Source: Phytophthora colocasiae (lineage: Eukaryota; Oomycota; Peronosporomycetes; Peronosporales; Peronosporaceae). From it: a stretch of DNA of 64,000 bases. Below are positions 12,010 through 21,153 of the stretch, in pieces. The position numbers were made by a program, and so were the translations under genes. How positions within the stretch are numbered: position 1 is the stretch's first letter; every line of letters begins with the position of its first letter. Under the pieces are notes generated by a model that saw only the letters and a program-made list of their open reading frames with translations, had not been told where the DNA came from and did not search any database. The stretch covers positions 744,001 through 808,000 of the forward strand of contig JAGKQI010000090.1 of NCBI GenBank assembly GCA_018806915.1, read 5' to 3'.

Positions 12010-14358
12010 CTACTTTGTATTGCTGTTGTACAGATACACAGGAACTCGATCAGCCTTCCAGCTACATCTCACAAGGATTTCATCTGCTAGACTCCAGCGA
12101 AGACAAAACGGCTCTGTGCACGACTTTCGATGTCTTGGGCAGAATCGAGATGTAGCCGCCAGTAAGCGAGCCGTTGATAAAGTTGCGAGCTCTCGGGCCA
12201 CCACCAGCTTCGCGTCTTCTTCAAATAAAAAAATATTCGCGAATACTAATGTAGCATCACGTGTAGCAGGGTTGCTTGAAAATGAAACATCCCGCACGTC
12301 TGTTTTCTTGATCATCACTTTGCCAAGGTGCGGGAATCTTCCAACAAACCGATGGAGGCAACGCCTGCAAGTTGACAAAGATCACCCGAACTTCTATGCC
12401 AACGCATGCCCGGGCTGATGTTGCTATCGCTACTTGAGCGATGATGTTGCCAACACCTGCCCCAACCTCCAGAAAAAGATCCCTATTGGTAACAGGACTC
12501 ATCGCCCGAATTAGGCGAACAACTCCCCAAGAAAGAACTTCACCGGCATTATCCTGTGTCTTCCCAGCCTTCTGCCTCACGTCCCCGCGAGTGATATCCC
12601 TAAAAATAAGTCCGACTGCAACCACAGCATCGCTATGGGGTAATGGAGCAGGCGCTTGATCTACAATGAAACTCAATCAGCCGTAAACGACAGTGATACA
12701 AGGGAATGTACATTCTTACCGGATACGTCAGAATCACTGGATGAATTTAATACGTGAGGGCTGTGACCAGCCCGTCTACCACTAGTGCCAGCAATACCAC
12801 TCGAAGCAAGTTCATCACCAGCTGGACGTTCACTGTCCGAAACTCGTCCACCACTTGTGCCAGCATTACCACTCGAAGCAAGTTCATCACCAGTAGCACG
12901 ATCGCTGTCCAAAGCTCGTCCACCACTTGTGCCAGCATTACCACTCGAAGCAAGTTCATCACCAGCTGGACGTTCACTGTCCGAAACTCGTCCACCACTT
13001 GTGCCAGCATTACCACTCGAAGCAAGTTCATCACCAGCTGGACGTTCACCTCGAAGCGCACGTCCACCACGAGCAAGTTCATCGCTGCCAACTTGGCCAC
13101 TCGAAACAAAGTCATCACCAGCAGCACGTCCAATGGCCGAAGCACGACCGTCACTTGTGCCAGCCAAAGCACCCGAAGCAAGTTCATTACTAGCACTTCG
13201 AAGTGCACGACCACGAGCAGATTGTCCACCAATCGGACGTTCAGCAGCTGCACGCCTACGTCTCGACGTACGTACACCACTAGCAGAACTCACGCACACG
13301 CGACGTTTGGTAACTACACAGCAAGCATAACGATGTCACTAACACAGAACACCTCTACAATATAATTCCGCTCACCTGGGCCAGTAACGCCACCCTCATC
13401 ATCCACTGCTGCTGATCCACGGCGCTTGGAAACTGCATATCACATAGCACAACGTCAGCATCTTGTGTCCATCTCACAACACGGCTTCCCCCACCTCGGC
13501 CAGCGGCGTCACTAACAACAACTCCTACACGATGCTCGTGAGCTACATACACAGTACGCAAATAACGTCAACAACCACAGCACTCCACACAGTCCATGTA
13601 GTTCTTTCTCACCTCTACCGACAGTACCAGCGTACGCTGTGCCAGCATCGTCCCGATGTCCAAGTCCTACAAAACACATAGCAGCATCAGCCATCAGAAG
13701 CACCACCTCCATAAAGACCTCACACACCTTGCACAGCATCGATGAGATGTAGTCCGCCTGCTGCTCGATGCTCACCACCTGCACCTTACGCATGCACACA
13801 ACATTAGCAACTAGTGCACCGTCGTCCAGTACACATTCATCACGCACCTTGGACGTTGGTGTCAACGGCTGCACCGGTGTCTTGCGCTGCACCGCGACAC
13901 TGCTGTACTGCGCCGCCACCACGCTCTGCCACTGCTTCTCGTAGCTCGTCACCTATAGCACATACACGAACAACGTCAAGTACACGTAGCACCGAATCAC
14001 ACCATCCTTACTGACCTTGGACGGCGGCAGTTGCTGTGGCAACGATGCTTGTGGCAGCTGTAGCTGCCTTTCGTGAAAGAGTCCTTGGGCCACCTGCAAG
14101 TAACGACCGGGAAGGGGCTACACGACGGGAGCGCCGACGTGTGTGTTGTTCTCCGAAGAAGCATCGCGGGAAGGCCCTTACTACCTTGCCGTAGGTTCTC
14201 TTTAGGCTTTCCATCCGAAGCCGGAGCTCCTTAGACGTCCGCGTCCCATGCATCTGCCGGGCTACATATGCCCATGTAACCCGCAGGCCTTCGTCTTCGA
14301 ATTGGGCAGCAATCTGCACTAGTAGCTTGTCTTCTGCGTCTGAGAACGTAGTTCGCAT
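12010..14358 (-). pseudogene. Myb/SANT plus DOT1-type methyltransferase gene of element A (frameshifted)
   Basis: Reads right to left. The first exon (14358 to about 14013) encodes a Myb/SANT-like domain: FSDAEDKLLVQIAAQFEDEG, TWAYVARQM, LRLRMESLKRTYG. It is followed by the inverted exon cassette 14025..12775 in correct splice phase. Then a 59-nt intron (12719..12661) joins in phase to the DOT1-like fold at 12660..12010: NAGEVLSWGVVRLI, SAM motif FLEVGAGVGNIIAQVA, GIEVR, and FLFEEDAK, CPRH in the second half. The second half is in another frame (shift near 12340), and sequence between GIEVR and the shift is shorter than in the element B copy. It is thus broken as a methyltransferase, although the N-terminal parts stay open. 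DOT1 enzymes methylate histone H3 Lys79. Substrate here is unknown. Confidence 0.75.
12775..14025 (-). repeat. Inverted duplicated exon cassette, right copy
   Basis: Mirror of 7644..8892, with only scattered differences apart from repeat-unit number (for example AAGAATGG versus AAGGATGG just after the first donor). It sits inside the Myb-DOT1 gene, between the Myb exon and the DOT1 exon, and keeps reading frame at both borders. Confidence 0.88.
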
Positions 14359-14668
14359 TAGTCCAATATGTTGATAATATATCTATGTAAATATCTTACC
14401 TTTCTATTGGCGGGGGGGATCTCAAATGGACGGCAGAGAGACGCCACACAGGAAGATTATGCTGCGCATCGAAAAAAAAAGGTCGTAGTTTATAAAATAC
14501 CCTAGCCGTAAGAAAACAAAGTGCAGTTATTGGTAGAAATTCTGGAAGTTCTTTAAAGTACGTTTTTTTCTAAAAGGGCCTTTATGCGCCCTTCAAGCAG
14601 TCTGTTTTCGTACCTAAATGAAAAACATACCCAAAGAGCGCACAATGCGCCCCTGCACCGCAGAAGGG

Positions 14669-14672
14669 TTAA
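14669..14672. other. Single TTAA shared by piggyBac elements A and B
   Basis: Element A ends in ...CGCAGAAGGG directly before this TTAA and element B begins CCTCCAAACCGG directly after it. One element must have inserted into the target duplication of the other. Confidence 0.88.
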
Positions 14673-14700
14673 CCTCCAAACCGGAGCCGATTTTGATTTT

Positions 14701-14722
14701 TTATGCTGCATATGCAGCATAA
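14701..14722. promoter_or_regulatory. Subterminal palindrome, element B left end
   Basis: Perfect 22-bp inverted repeat with half-site TTATGCTGCAT, 29 bp inside the left terminus. The same half-site forms a near-palindrome at the right end. A role as transposase binding site is inferred from position and symmetry. Confidence 0.6.
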
Positions 14723-15203
14723 TTAGACTTGACGTTTGTATTTAAAGGGATTGGGTAGGGAATGGTGTTCGAGTAAGGACGAGTGCAGTTGACCATAGAC
14801 AATCCTAAACAGTCGCAATGCTGCATAACAAGCCATTTGCAGCAGGCTAAAGCTGCATTACGCGACACAGCATAGCCAGGCTCTGAACAGTGCCAGGGCT
14901 GCCGCGTTCTTTTTTGTGAGTCGTAGACATTCTCGATTTCAGAAAACTAGACACTAAAACTTCCCATACAAAAATGAGGTAGATAGGAACGGGTGTCACC
15001 CCTACAGGTATCGCAATCAGCAGGCTAATTATTCGTGCGTTTTCTGTTCTATACAAAGAGCAAATGAGTGACCTGATCAGTAGACTGCATCAATGATTGC
15101 ACTCGAGGTGGATACACTTCATGGCACGATTTGTCACTGACTCGAAGTGCTTTACCAAAATGCATACTGAAACAAAGTAATTCTCCTCATCGGTGAAGCT
15201 GCT
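14723..15203. other. Element B left region upstream of the methyltransferase gene
   Basis: No gene seen. It holds TGCTGCATAA-type motifs (around 14818) and must contain the promoter of the Myb-DOT1 gene. Confidence 0.5.
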
Positions 15204-16235
15204 ATGCGATCAAAATTTTCTATCAATCAAGACAAGAGGCTTGTGCAGCTGGCCGCTGTGTATGAACGGCGTGGTTCGCGTATATCGTGGTCTGATGTGC
15301 GTCGCAGGATGAGGTGCGCGAAGCACTCCGCTGCGGACCTTCGTTGGCGCCTTCACGCACTGAAGAAGACCTACGGTAGCTCTCTCGCGGACTTCCCCCC
15401 ATGGTTTTTTTTCAAGTGTGCTACGACACAAGGCGCATCAGGCGTTACTGGTGTGGAAGAAGGCGGCGACGGTGACGGCGCTGCTGGTGCTGGTGCTGGA
15501 GTGGGAGAAGGCGGCGACGGCGACGGCGCTGCTGGTGCTGGGGTGGGAGAAGGTCATGAATATGCTGATGGGGAAGATGTAGGTGGTGCTGGTCCTGGGG
15601 TAATGACCCCTGATGCAGCAATGCAAGCCGTTGAACGCCTGTTTGCACCAGTGAGGAAGGCAGATATTCGCCAAAAATCTGGAAAACGACACCTTAACGC
15701 TGGTGAAATACTTCCCGCCGGAGTGGCAGCTGTGATTGAAGCTATTGGAGATATTGAAACGCACGATGTATTCCTCGACGTTGGTTGCGGTCTTGGTAAT
15801 GTGGTTGCTCAAGTAGCTTTACAGACCCCAGCATCCGAATGCTACGGTATCGAAGTGCGAGACGAAGTACTCTTTCGTGGAATAGAGATAATGGAGAAGG
15901 ACTTGCTGATGCAAAACTATCACACGAAGGTACATTTACTTCCTGGAGACGCTAGCACCGTGCTGCTTGCTTTCGAGGGACCATTTAGTCAAGCAACCGT
16001 AATTTTAGCGCACCATCGCCTTTTTGAAGACAGTGTCAAGATCCAGATTGAAGAACAGCTAGGCCTGCATGAGAATGCGCGAGTGGTTATATTTGGCGAA
16101 CAAATATGTCCGAGGCATCAGGCATCTTGTCGAGCAGTGTTTTGTGCACGGTGGAAGCTGTGGAAAGTGTTAGCTGTCCCAGTCAGTTGGACGTCAACGT
16201 CGAACATGTGGATATACAAACGTAATGCTAACTGA
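15204..16235 (+). CDS. Transposon-borne Myb/SANT plus DOT1-type methyltransferase, intact
   Basis: Single-exon 343-aa ORF. Residues 1-70 form a Myb/SANT-like domain (FSINQDKRLVQLAAVYERRG, ISWSDVRRRM, LRWRLHALKKTYG). Residues about 80-135 are a Gly/Ala/Asp linker with a tandem GGDGDGAAGAG-V-GEG repeat. Residues about 155-343 match the DOT1 fold: LNAGEILPAGVAAVI, SAM motif I DVFLDVGCGLGNVVAQVA, acidic post-motif YGIEVRDE, then VILAHHRLFEDS where DOT1 enzymes usually have an Asn-Asn pair, and CPRHQASC. DOT1 enzymes methylate H3K79 on nucleosomes. The His-His change makes substrate and activity uncertain. It faces the transposase gene. The N-terminal domain could tether the enzyme to transposon DNA (inference). 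The reading frame is open throughout although the neighbouring transposase is broken. Confidence 0.8.
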   Translation: MRSKFSINQDKRLVQLAAVYERRGSRISWSDVRRRMRCAKHSAADLRWRLHALKKTYGSSLADFPPWFFFKCATTQGASGVTGVEEGGDGDGAAGAGAGVGEGGDGDGAAGAGVGEGHEYADGEDVGGAGPGVMTPDAAMQAVERLFAPVRKADIRQKSGKRHLNAGEILPAGVAAVIEAIGDIETHDVFLDVGCGLGNVVAQVALQTPASECYGIEVRDEVLFRGIEIMEKDLLMQNYHTKVHLLPGDASTVLLAFEGPFSQATVILAHHRLFEDSVKIQIEEQLGLHENARVVIFGEQICPRHQASCRAVFCARWKLWKVLAVPVSWTSTSNMWIYKRNAN

Positions 16236-16330
16236 AATACCATCTTTGAACAAGTGTATCGTGTAGCATGGTCTCGCCTTTAGATCCATCTCAATGTTGA
16301 ATGCTTCTGTAAGTTTCCTTTAGCAGCTCA

Positions 16331-16451
16331 AGTTGAATAGTGGCAAATCACTTGAACAAACTATACCAAATGGACAATTGGCACGGCAACAGCAACAGGG
16401 AATCCGTTAAGTTGAAAAGTGGCAAATCATTTGAACAAACTATACCAAATG
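16331..16451 (+). repeat. Pair of 42-bp direct repeats, 79 bp apart
   Basis: AGTTGAATAGTGGCAAATCA... at 16331 and AGTTGAAAAGTGGCAAATCA... at 16410, each running on to ACTATACCAAATG with 2-3 mismatches. It lies between the convergent 3' ends of element B genes, in the same place as the 45-bp tandem repeat of element A. Confidence 0.75.
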
Positions 16452-16459
16452 CTTATTAC

Positions 16460-19400
16460 TTATGCAGCATCGTGCGTAGTGCGGCGTCTCTTGCTAGCCG
16501 GGGTAGCCGGTGTAGCAGGAGCTGTCGGCGTCTCACTCATCTCCATATCGTCTTCGCGACGCACACGAATCGTTCTTCCAGTGTCGACAGGAGCAAGACT
16601 ACCATTCAACCACTCTCGGTGCCAGATATCCCAGCACGTCATCGAGATCTCGCGAATCTTGCGACGCGGCTTCATGCACAGGTAGATAGGACCCGTTTTG
16701 TTGCAAGAGCGACAGCAAAACTTGCTTGTTGCGGCGCGCACACCATCTGGATGCAGATAGGAGCACACCTTGCAAGCGCGTTGACGTCGTTTCGTCTGGG
16801 TGGTCTTTTTTCCAGCTGCTGGGGAACATGTACTTCTTCTGCTGCGGGGGGTACGGGAGGCGCTGGTGTGCTGGGGGTGGCTGGTTGCTGGATTCCAAAC
16901 GTGTTGCCTTCGTACATATCGCTGGACTGCAGTTGGCAGAGCTGCAAATGCAGTTTTTTCATGTACTTTACGTGACTGAGGGGGCGCGATGTCTTGTGCT
17001 TGTGGTAGGCCTTGTGAACTATGTATCCATTGACAATTGCTAGGTCAATCAGGCCTAGCACCAGCGACTTATAGTACTTGCGGAAGCGCAAAGCTCTTTG
17101 CAGCGAGTAACGCTGCAAGCGCAGCTGGTCATGGACGTCCACGCCTCCCATGAAGGAGTGGTAATCCTTCACCACCCGAGGGCACGGCACTTCCACCTGC
17201 GTCGCACCGTCTTGACGAATAACCCGATCGATATCGAGACTACCTCCAGTACACAGGAAGTGAACCGGCCGGGAATCCCACCAACTGATAGCTGCTATGT
17301 TCGTCACTAGCTTAGAACGAGCCATTTTGAATGAGCCACGAGGTATCGAGGCTGGACGTGACTTCTTTTTCTCCACAACAGCTTTGCAGTACCCTAAGCG
17401 ATTCGTCATGATGGTACCGACGCAATAGAACCCCATGAGAAGTAGCTGGATAGCCAACGCCACTGACGTGTAAAACCGGTCAACTACAACCAGGCGCATG
17501 CCTAGCCTTCGTGCCTCGGGTCCGAACACCGCTAAAAGGTTTCTGACGAAAGCTGCCGGTCCTGACTGCATGTCAGTCTTGTGTGCATCGCTGGAGTGCT
17601 CTTTCTTCCCACAATACACTTCAAAGCTGCATGTATGCAGATAAACAGAAACAATATATGTAAGTATAAGTCGCATTGTGCAGCATAAGAAAATCAACGA
17701 CGTAAAAAAAACGTACCGGATGCAGTAAGCCGTCACGGCACTGCACAACATGAAGAGCTTGGTACCCCACCGATGAGGCTTGTCTTTCATGTACACTCTC
17801 ATCTTGTTGAACGAGGACCGGCTCGGGAGAATCGCTTCGTCAAACGCCAAGTGCGCAGGTGCCACATACCCACGCGCAAATGTCCGCTGCAATACCTCTA
17901 CGACCTTGCGAATTTTCCAGGCTCTGTCTGTGCGAGCCCGCGGGTCATCGTTTGGGTTGAAGTGGAGATTCCGTGATATCTCCATGAAGCGGTCACGCCG
18001 CAGTACAGAGCCGAAAGCGCCTCTCGAAATGGCACCCTCATCTGTGATCTTCCAATGGTTCGCCAACTTTTCGCGGTTTGGGGCGATTGTACGAGCAATA
18101 AGGAGTCCCACAAAACGGCACAACTCGTGGGGGTGTATAGGCTTCATACCTTCCAGCTCATGCCGTATATCGCGCTTGGTTTTCTTTGGCAGGTCTGGGT
18201 TCAAGCGCTGCTTGCGCCGGTAGCGCTTATACGTCTCGTCGACACGTAGGGGAAGCATCTCCCGGTGATACTGATTTGAGCACACTGCAATGTGCTGCCA
18301 CAGCACCACCGGCAAGAAAAAGAAAAACAACGCTACTGGGGAGTCAGCATTTCGAAGAGCTTCAGCTGTAGGACCGGAGTAACCTTGACGCAAACCAGGA
18401 TAACTGCTTGTGTTGTCCACGGGCTCTGTAATACGGGTATCATCATGTGGTCATGTGTGTCGGGTTCCTCAACGGCCTCCCAACCATTAACTGCCATATC
18501 TCGCAAGACAGTGTTCTTCAAATTCCCAGCAAGCACTTCATCCGCACCCCCAAAGCTGTCGAGAAACTTTTCCGCAAATAATACTTCAGCAGCAATCTCG
18601 CTCTCGGTGATTTCGAGGTCGTCATCATCGTCCGGTAGGTAATATCCTTCTTGAGCACCGTCAGGCTCATCTTCATCGGCAATGTCATCTTTTTCTGCAT
18701 CATCACCGGACTCCATGGCTCCATAGTCTGCATTGTCTTCTTCATTACCAACCTCATTCAATGAATCTTCGTTGTCGGCAATCAGCTGTGATCCAAGAGT
18801 AGAGCTTTCTTGGTCACCGCCCTCATCTACAGATCACACGGTACCATGTCAGATAAAAATACAGCACAATTATTTTTTATAAAAAATATATGCAGCACGA
18901 CATGCAACACAATATGCAGCACAACATGCTCCCTACCGCGTTCATCACCACTTCTCACTTGCATAGAGTCGTCAGCATAAAGGGGGGTCTCGCTTGGAGT
19001 AGGCGTGGCAACGTACGCTGACTCTTCGTCATCGTCCTCAGACTGCACGGATTGATTGGCGGTGTCAACAGACTCTACAGAGTCCACGCCATCGTCCATT
19101 TCGGCGCTATTCTCGACGTGAGGAGAAGTCGCGATCAGTGGGGACCTTTGGCGCTGGGACGACCGAGACGGGGTCTCAGCAGCAGTTGACTCTGGTAGAC
19201 ACAGAGAGCGTCGTACACGGCTTTGCCGTTGGGGCAGAACTGGTGTAGATGGATCCATCGGCGCTTCTGCAGGTTCCACAGGCGCGTCTGCAGTGTTATT
19301 TCGCTCACGGGCAGCAGCGGCCTCGATCATGGGGCCGTGTGTTTTCTCAGCCAGAGCGGCCGCAGCAGCAAGTTGGGCGTCAGCGGCTTCTTGGAGCGAT

Positions 19401-19721
19401 GGCTGGCGGGTTTGAGCTCGGTCCCGCAGCCCTGTACTCATCATCAGTAATGTTAGATAGCCAGCACGAGTCACACACACGTCAACTAATCTTACCTTTG
19501 GCGTAGAACTCCAAAACCTCTTGCTCCCCGAGAAAGAAGTCCGTTCCTTTGACGCCGTCCATGCTTCCGCCCGGCGGCACGTAGCGATAGCGATCGTCCA
19601 GGCTTCTCCTTGGTGGGGGCTTTCTGTACCACCCTTCGCCCTTCAGCTCCCGCCATACGGACCTGAAGTTCAGGTCGTGTGCCGTGACCTCCTGGACAGG
19701 CACGACGTTACGCCGCGACAT
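16460..19721 (-). pseudogene. piggyBac transposase of element B (frameshifted)
   Basis: Exons read right to left: 19721..19496 (N-terminal domain FRSVWRELKGEGW, RRSLDDRYRYV, GTDFFLGEQ, paralogous to element A exon 1), 19431..18937 (Ala/Ser/acid-rich linker), 18826..17717, then after a 90-nt intron (17716..17627) the rest. The catalytic core contains GLRQGYSGPT, ALFFFFLPVVLW, LAFDEAILP, RLVVVDRFYTS and FMGGVDVHDQ, the last three holding the DDD-type acidic residues. A C-terminal zinc finger (CKVCSYL, CCRSCNKTG, TCWDIWHREWL) is typical of piggyBac. Two frameshifts are seen: a small indel near 18440 in CACATGATGAT, and one in the A6 run near 16813. The copy is therefore probably inactive, yet all domains and introns remain recognisable, which indicates recent decay. 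Confidence 0.88.
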
Positions 19722-20002
19722 CGCTCTTGGTCTGCTTGAGGTCCTGGTGCGCGAAAATCTGAAATGAGTGGCGGTGGGCAATGTCGGCATCCAAAACCTT
19801 ACCAATGTCATGATCGGGGAGCGCGATCTGCGGATACCTCTCAAACTGCCTTTTTGAAAGTCTAAATATTCCGCCCTACCCCTCCCGTTCCAGAGATGGT
19901 ACAGGATCGCCAATGAACAGAAACGAGTCTTAGTTTCTCTTAAAGTTTGTATGCCTCTTGACATGGGACGATACACTCCATACAAACTCCAAGTCTATTT
20001 TT

Positions 20003-20030
20003 GCTTATGTTGCATTAATGCAGCATAAGC
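20003..20030. promoter_or_regulatory. Subterminal near-palindrome, element B right end
   Basis: 28-bp near-perfect inverted repeat (one mismatched pair), half-site GCTTATGTTGCATT, related to the palindrome at 14701..14722. A further TGCTGCCTTATGCAGCA lies at 20041, so the right end has at least two such sites. Confidence 0.6.
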
Positions 20031-20073
20031 AGAATCGTAATGCTGCCTTATGCAGCACGCCGGTTTGGAGGGG

Positions 20074-20220
20074 TTAAGTATGTCATGCTAATATAGGGGC
20101 TCCCGCAACCAGTCATTTGGTTGCCGGGCAGTTGGTCGGGATCGACCACACTTCGGATTCCCCCCGCCAGCCCCAACCAGCTTCACCTCTTCTCCCTCCA
20201 GCCGGGGCCAGTTTGATTCA
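20074..20220 (+). repeat. 5' LTR, right fragment
   Basis: Begins with the TTAA at the right end of piggyBac B and continues as the rest of the LTR (GTATGTCATGCTAATATAGG...), ending GATTCA. It matches 25293..25441 apart from two substitutions and two 1-bp indels. A primer-binding site beginning TGGTAGCAC follows. Confidence 0.9.
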
Positions 20221-20253
20221 CTGGTAGCACTTGTTGGTCTAGACACAACAACC

Positions 20254-21153
20254 ATGGCCCCCACGACTCGGCAGAACGTCCAAGACGAAGCAACGGGAGA
20301 TGGAGGAGACCAAGGCACTCTGGAAACCCAGCTGGCCGAGCTGCGCTCTGAACTGGAAACCCTACGAGCCAGCCGTCATGTCCAGCCGACAAGAGCGCCA
20401 GAAAACAGGCCTCGCGTTCCAAGCGGCCTGCCGAAGTTTAAGGGCAAGCGCGGCGAAGACGTGCGTCAGTGACTCTTCCAAGTGGAGACGCTTTGTCGTA
20501 TCCATGGACACGATGCGTCCGACGACAACACGACGCTCCCAGCCATCGCCGGAACTGCCATGGAAGACCCAGCGTCTGGTTGGTTCCTGTTTTGGGCGTC
20601 GAGGACTCCAGCAGAAGAGCAGACGTGGGCGCAGTTCACCCAAGATGCTCTCGCACACTTTGAAGCCTCCAACTACCAAGCCGGGCTACGTCAGAAGCTC
20701 CGTCAACTGCGTCAAGTCGATGATATCGAGGACTACAACGGCAAGTATTCCGCGCTGATCTTCCGCGTGGAGAACATGAGCGAAGTGGACCAAGTCAGCT
20801 ACTACTGCGATGGCCTCAAGCGCGCGACTCAAGCATACGTTAAGTTGCAGAACACGACGACGCTGAGCGAAGCTATGGATCAAGCGGTCAAGTACGAGAT
20901 GTCCCACTTCAGTGGTGACCGCAAGGTCGGCCGCGAGAAGCCCGAGCGCGAACAACGCCGTGGTACTTCAAGAACGAATCACTCGCAGGACAAGAAGCCT
21001 TTCAGCAAGCGTTCATTCAAGCCTGGTCACTACGCCCCCGCGGATCAGAGCAAGGAAGGACCGGTGTGCTTCTACTGCAAGAAACCCGGCCACTTCAAGC
21101 GCGACTGCAAGAAGCTGAAGAGCGACCAGGGAAACGACCAGCCACGTCAGTAA
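20254..21153 (+). pseudogene. gag of the gypsy element with one nonsense codon
   Basis: Frame opens at ATG 20254, just after the primer-binding site, and encodes a gag-type protein: coiled N-terminal part, retrotransposon-gag region (WAQFTQDALAHFE, LRQLRQVDDIEDYNGKY), and a CCHC zinc knuckle CFYCKKPGHFKRDC near 21064-21105. A single TGA at 20470-20472 interrupts it; the codon is flanked by VRQ and LFQVETLC, where TGG (Trp) would be expected in related elements. No frameshift is seen. The downstream protease ORF overlaps its end in the -1 frame, consistent with -1 frameshift expression. Confidence 0.85.

Larger units (their letters stand above)
6698..14668 (+). mobile_element. piggyBac-like element A, two-gene (transposase plus Myb-DOT1), 7971 bp
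   Basis: Both ends abut TTAA (6694..6697 and 14669..14672) and carry a perfect 10-bp terminal inverted repeat, CCCTTCTGCG at the left and CGCAGAAGGG at the right. TTAA targets and CC-starting ends are hallmarks of the piggyBac superfamily, and the element encodes a DDE piggyBac transposase on the plus strand. Facing it on the minus strand is a Myb-DOT1 gene. Subterminal hairpins with AAAAGGGC arms and ATGCGCC-type motifs lie near both ends (6755..6778, 14572..14593). At about 8 kb it is large for the superfamily, partly through an internal 1.25-kb inverted duplication. Both genes carry lesions, so the copy is probably non-autonomous. Confidence 0.9.
14673..20073 (-). mobile_element. piggyBac-like element B, two-gene (Myb-DOT1 plus transposase), 5401 bp
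   Basis: Right end CCGGTTTGGAGGGG abuts TTAA (20074..20077). Left end CCTCCAAACCGG abuts the shared TTAA. The inverted repeats match except that the left end has two C fewer, which may impair mobility. A perfect 22-bp palindrome (14701..14722, half-site TTATGCTGCAT) and a near-palindrome (20003..20030) sit inside the two ends, resembling subterminal transposase-binding sites. Gene order is Myb-DOT1 (+) facing the transposase (-), the same convergent plan as element A but with the element reversed. Left and right flanks are halves of one LTR. Confidence 0.9.

Noticed and set aside
16672..18420. Element B transposase as one intact 582-aa ORF
   Set aside because: The frame runs through a 90-nt intron and both ends leave the family alignment at frameshifts.
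6698..20073. A single 13.4-kb composite transposon
   Set aside because: Each half has its own matched terminal repeats meeting at a TTAA, which is better explained by two insertions. Joint movement is left as a question in the findings.
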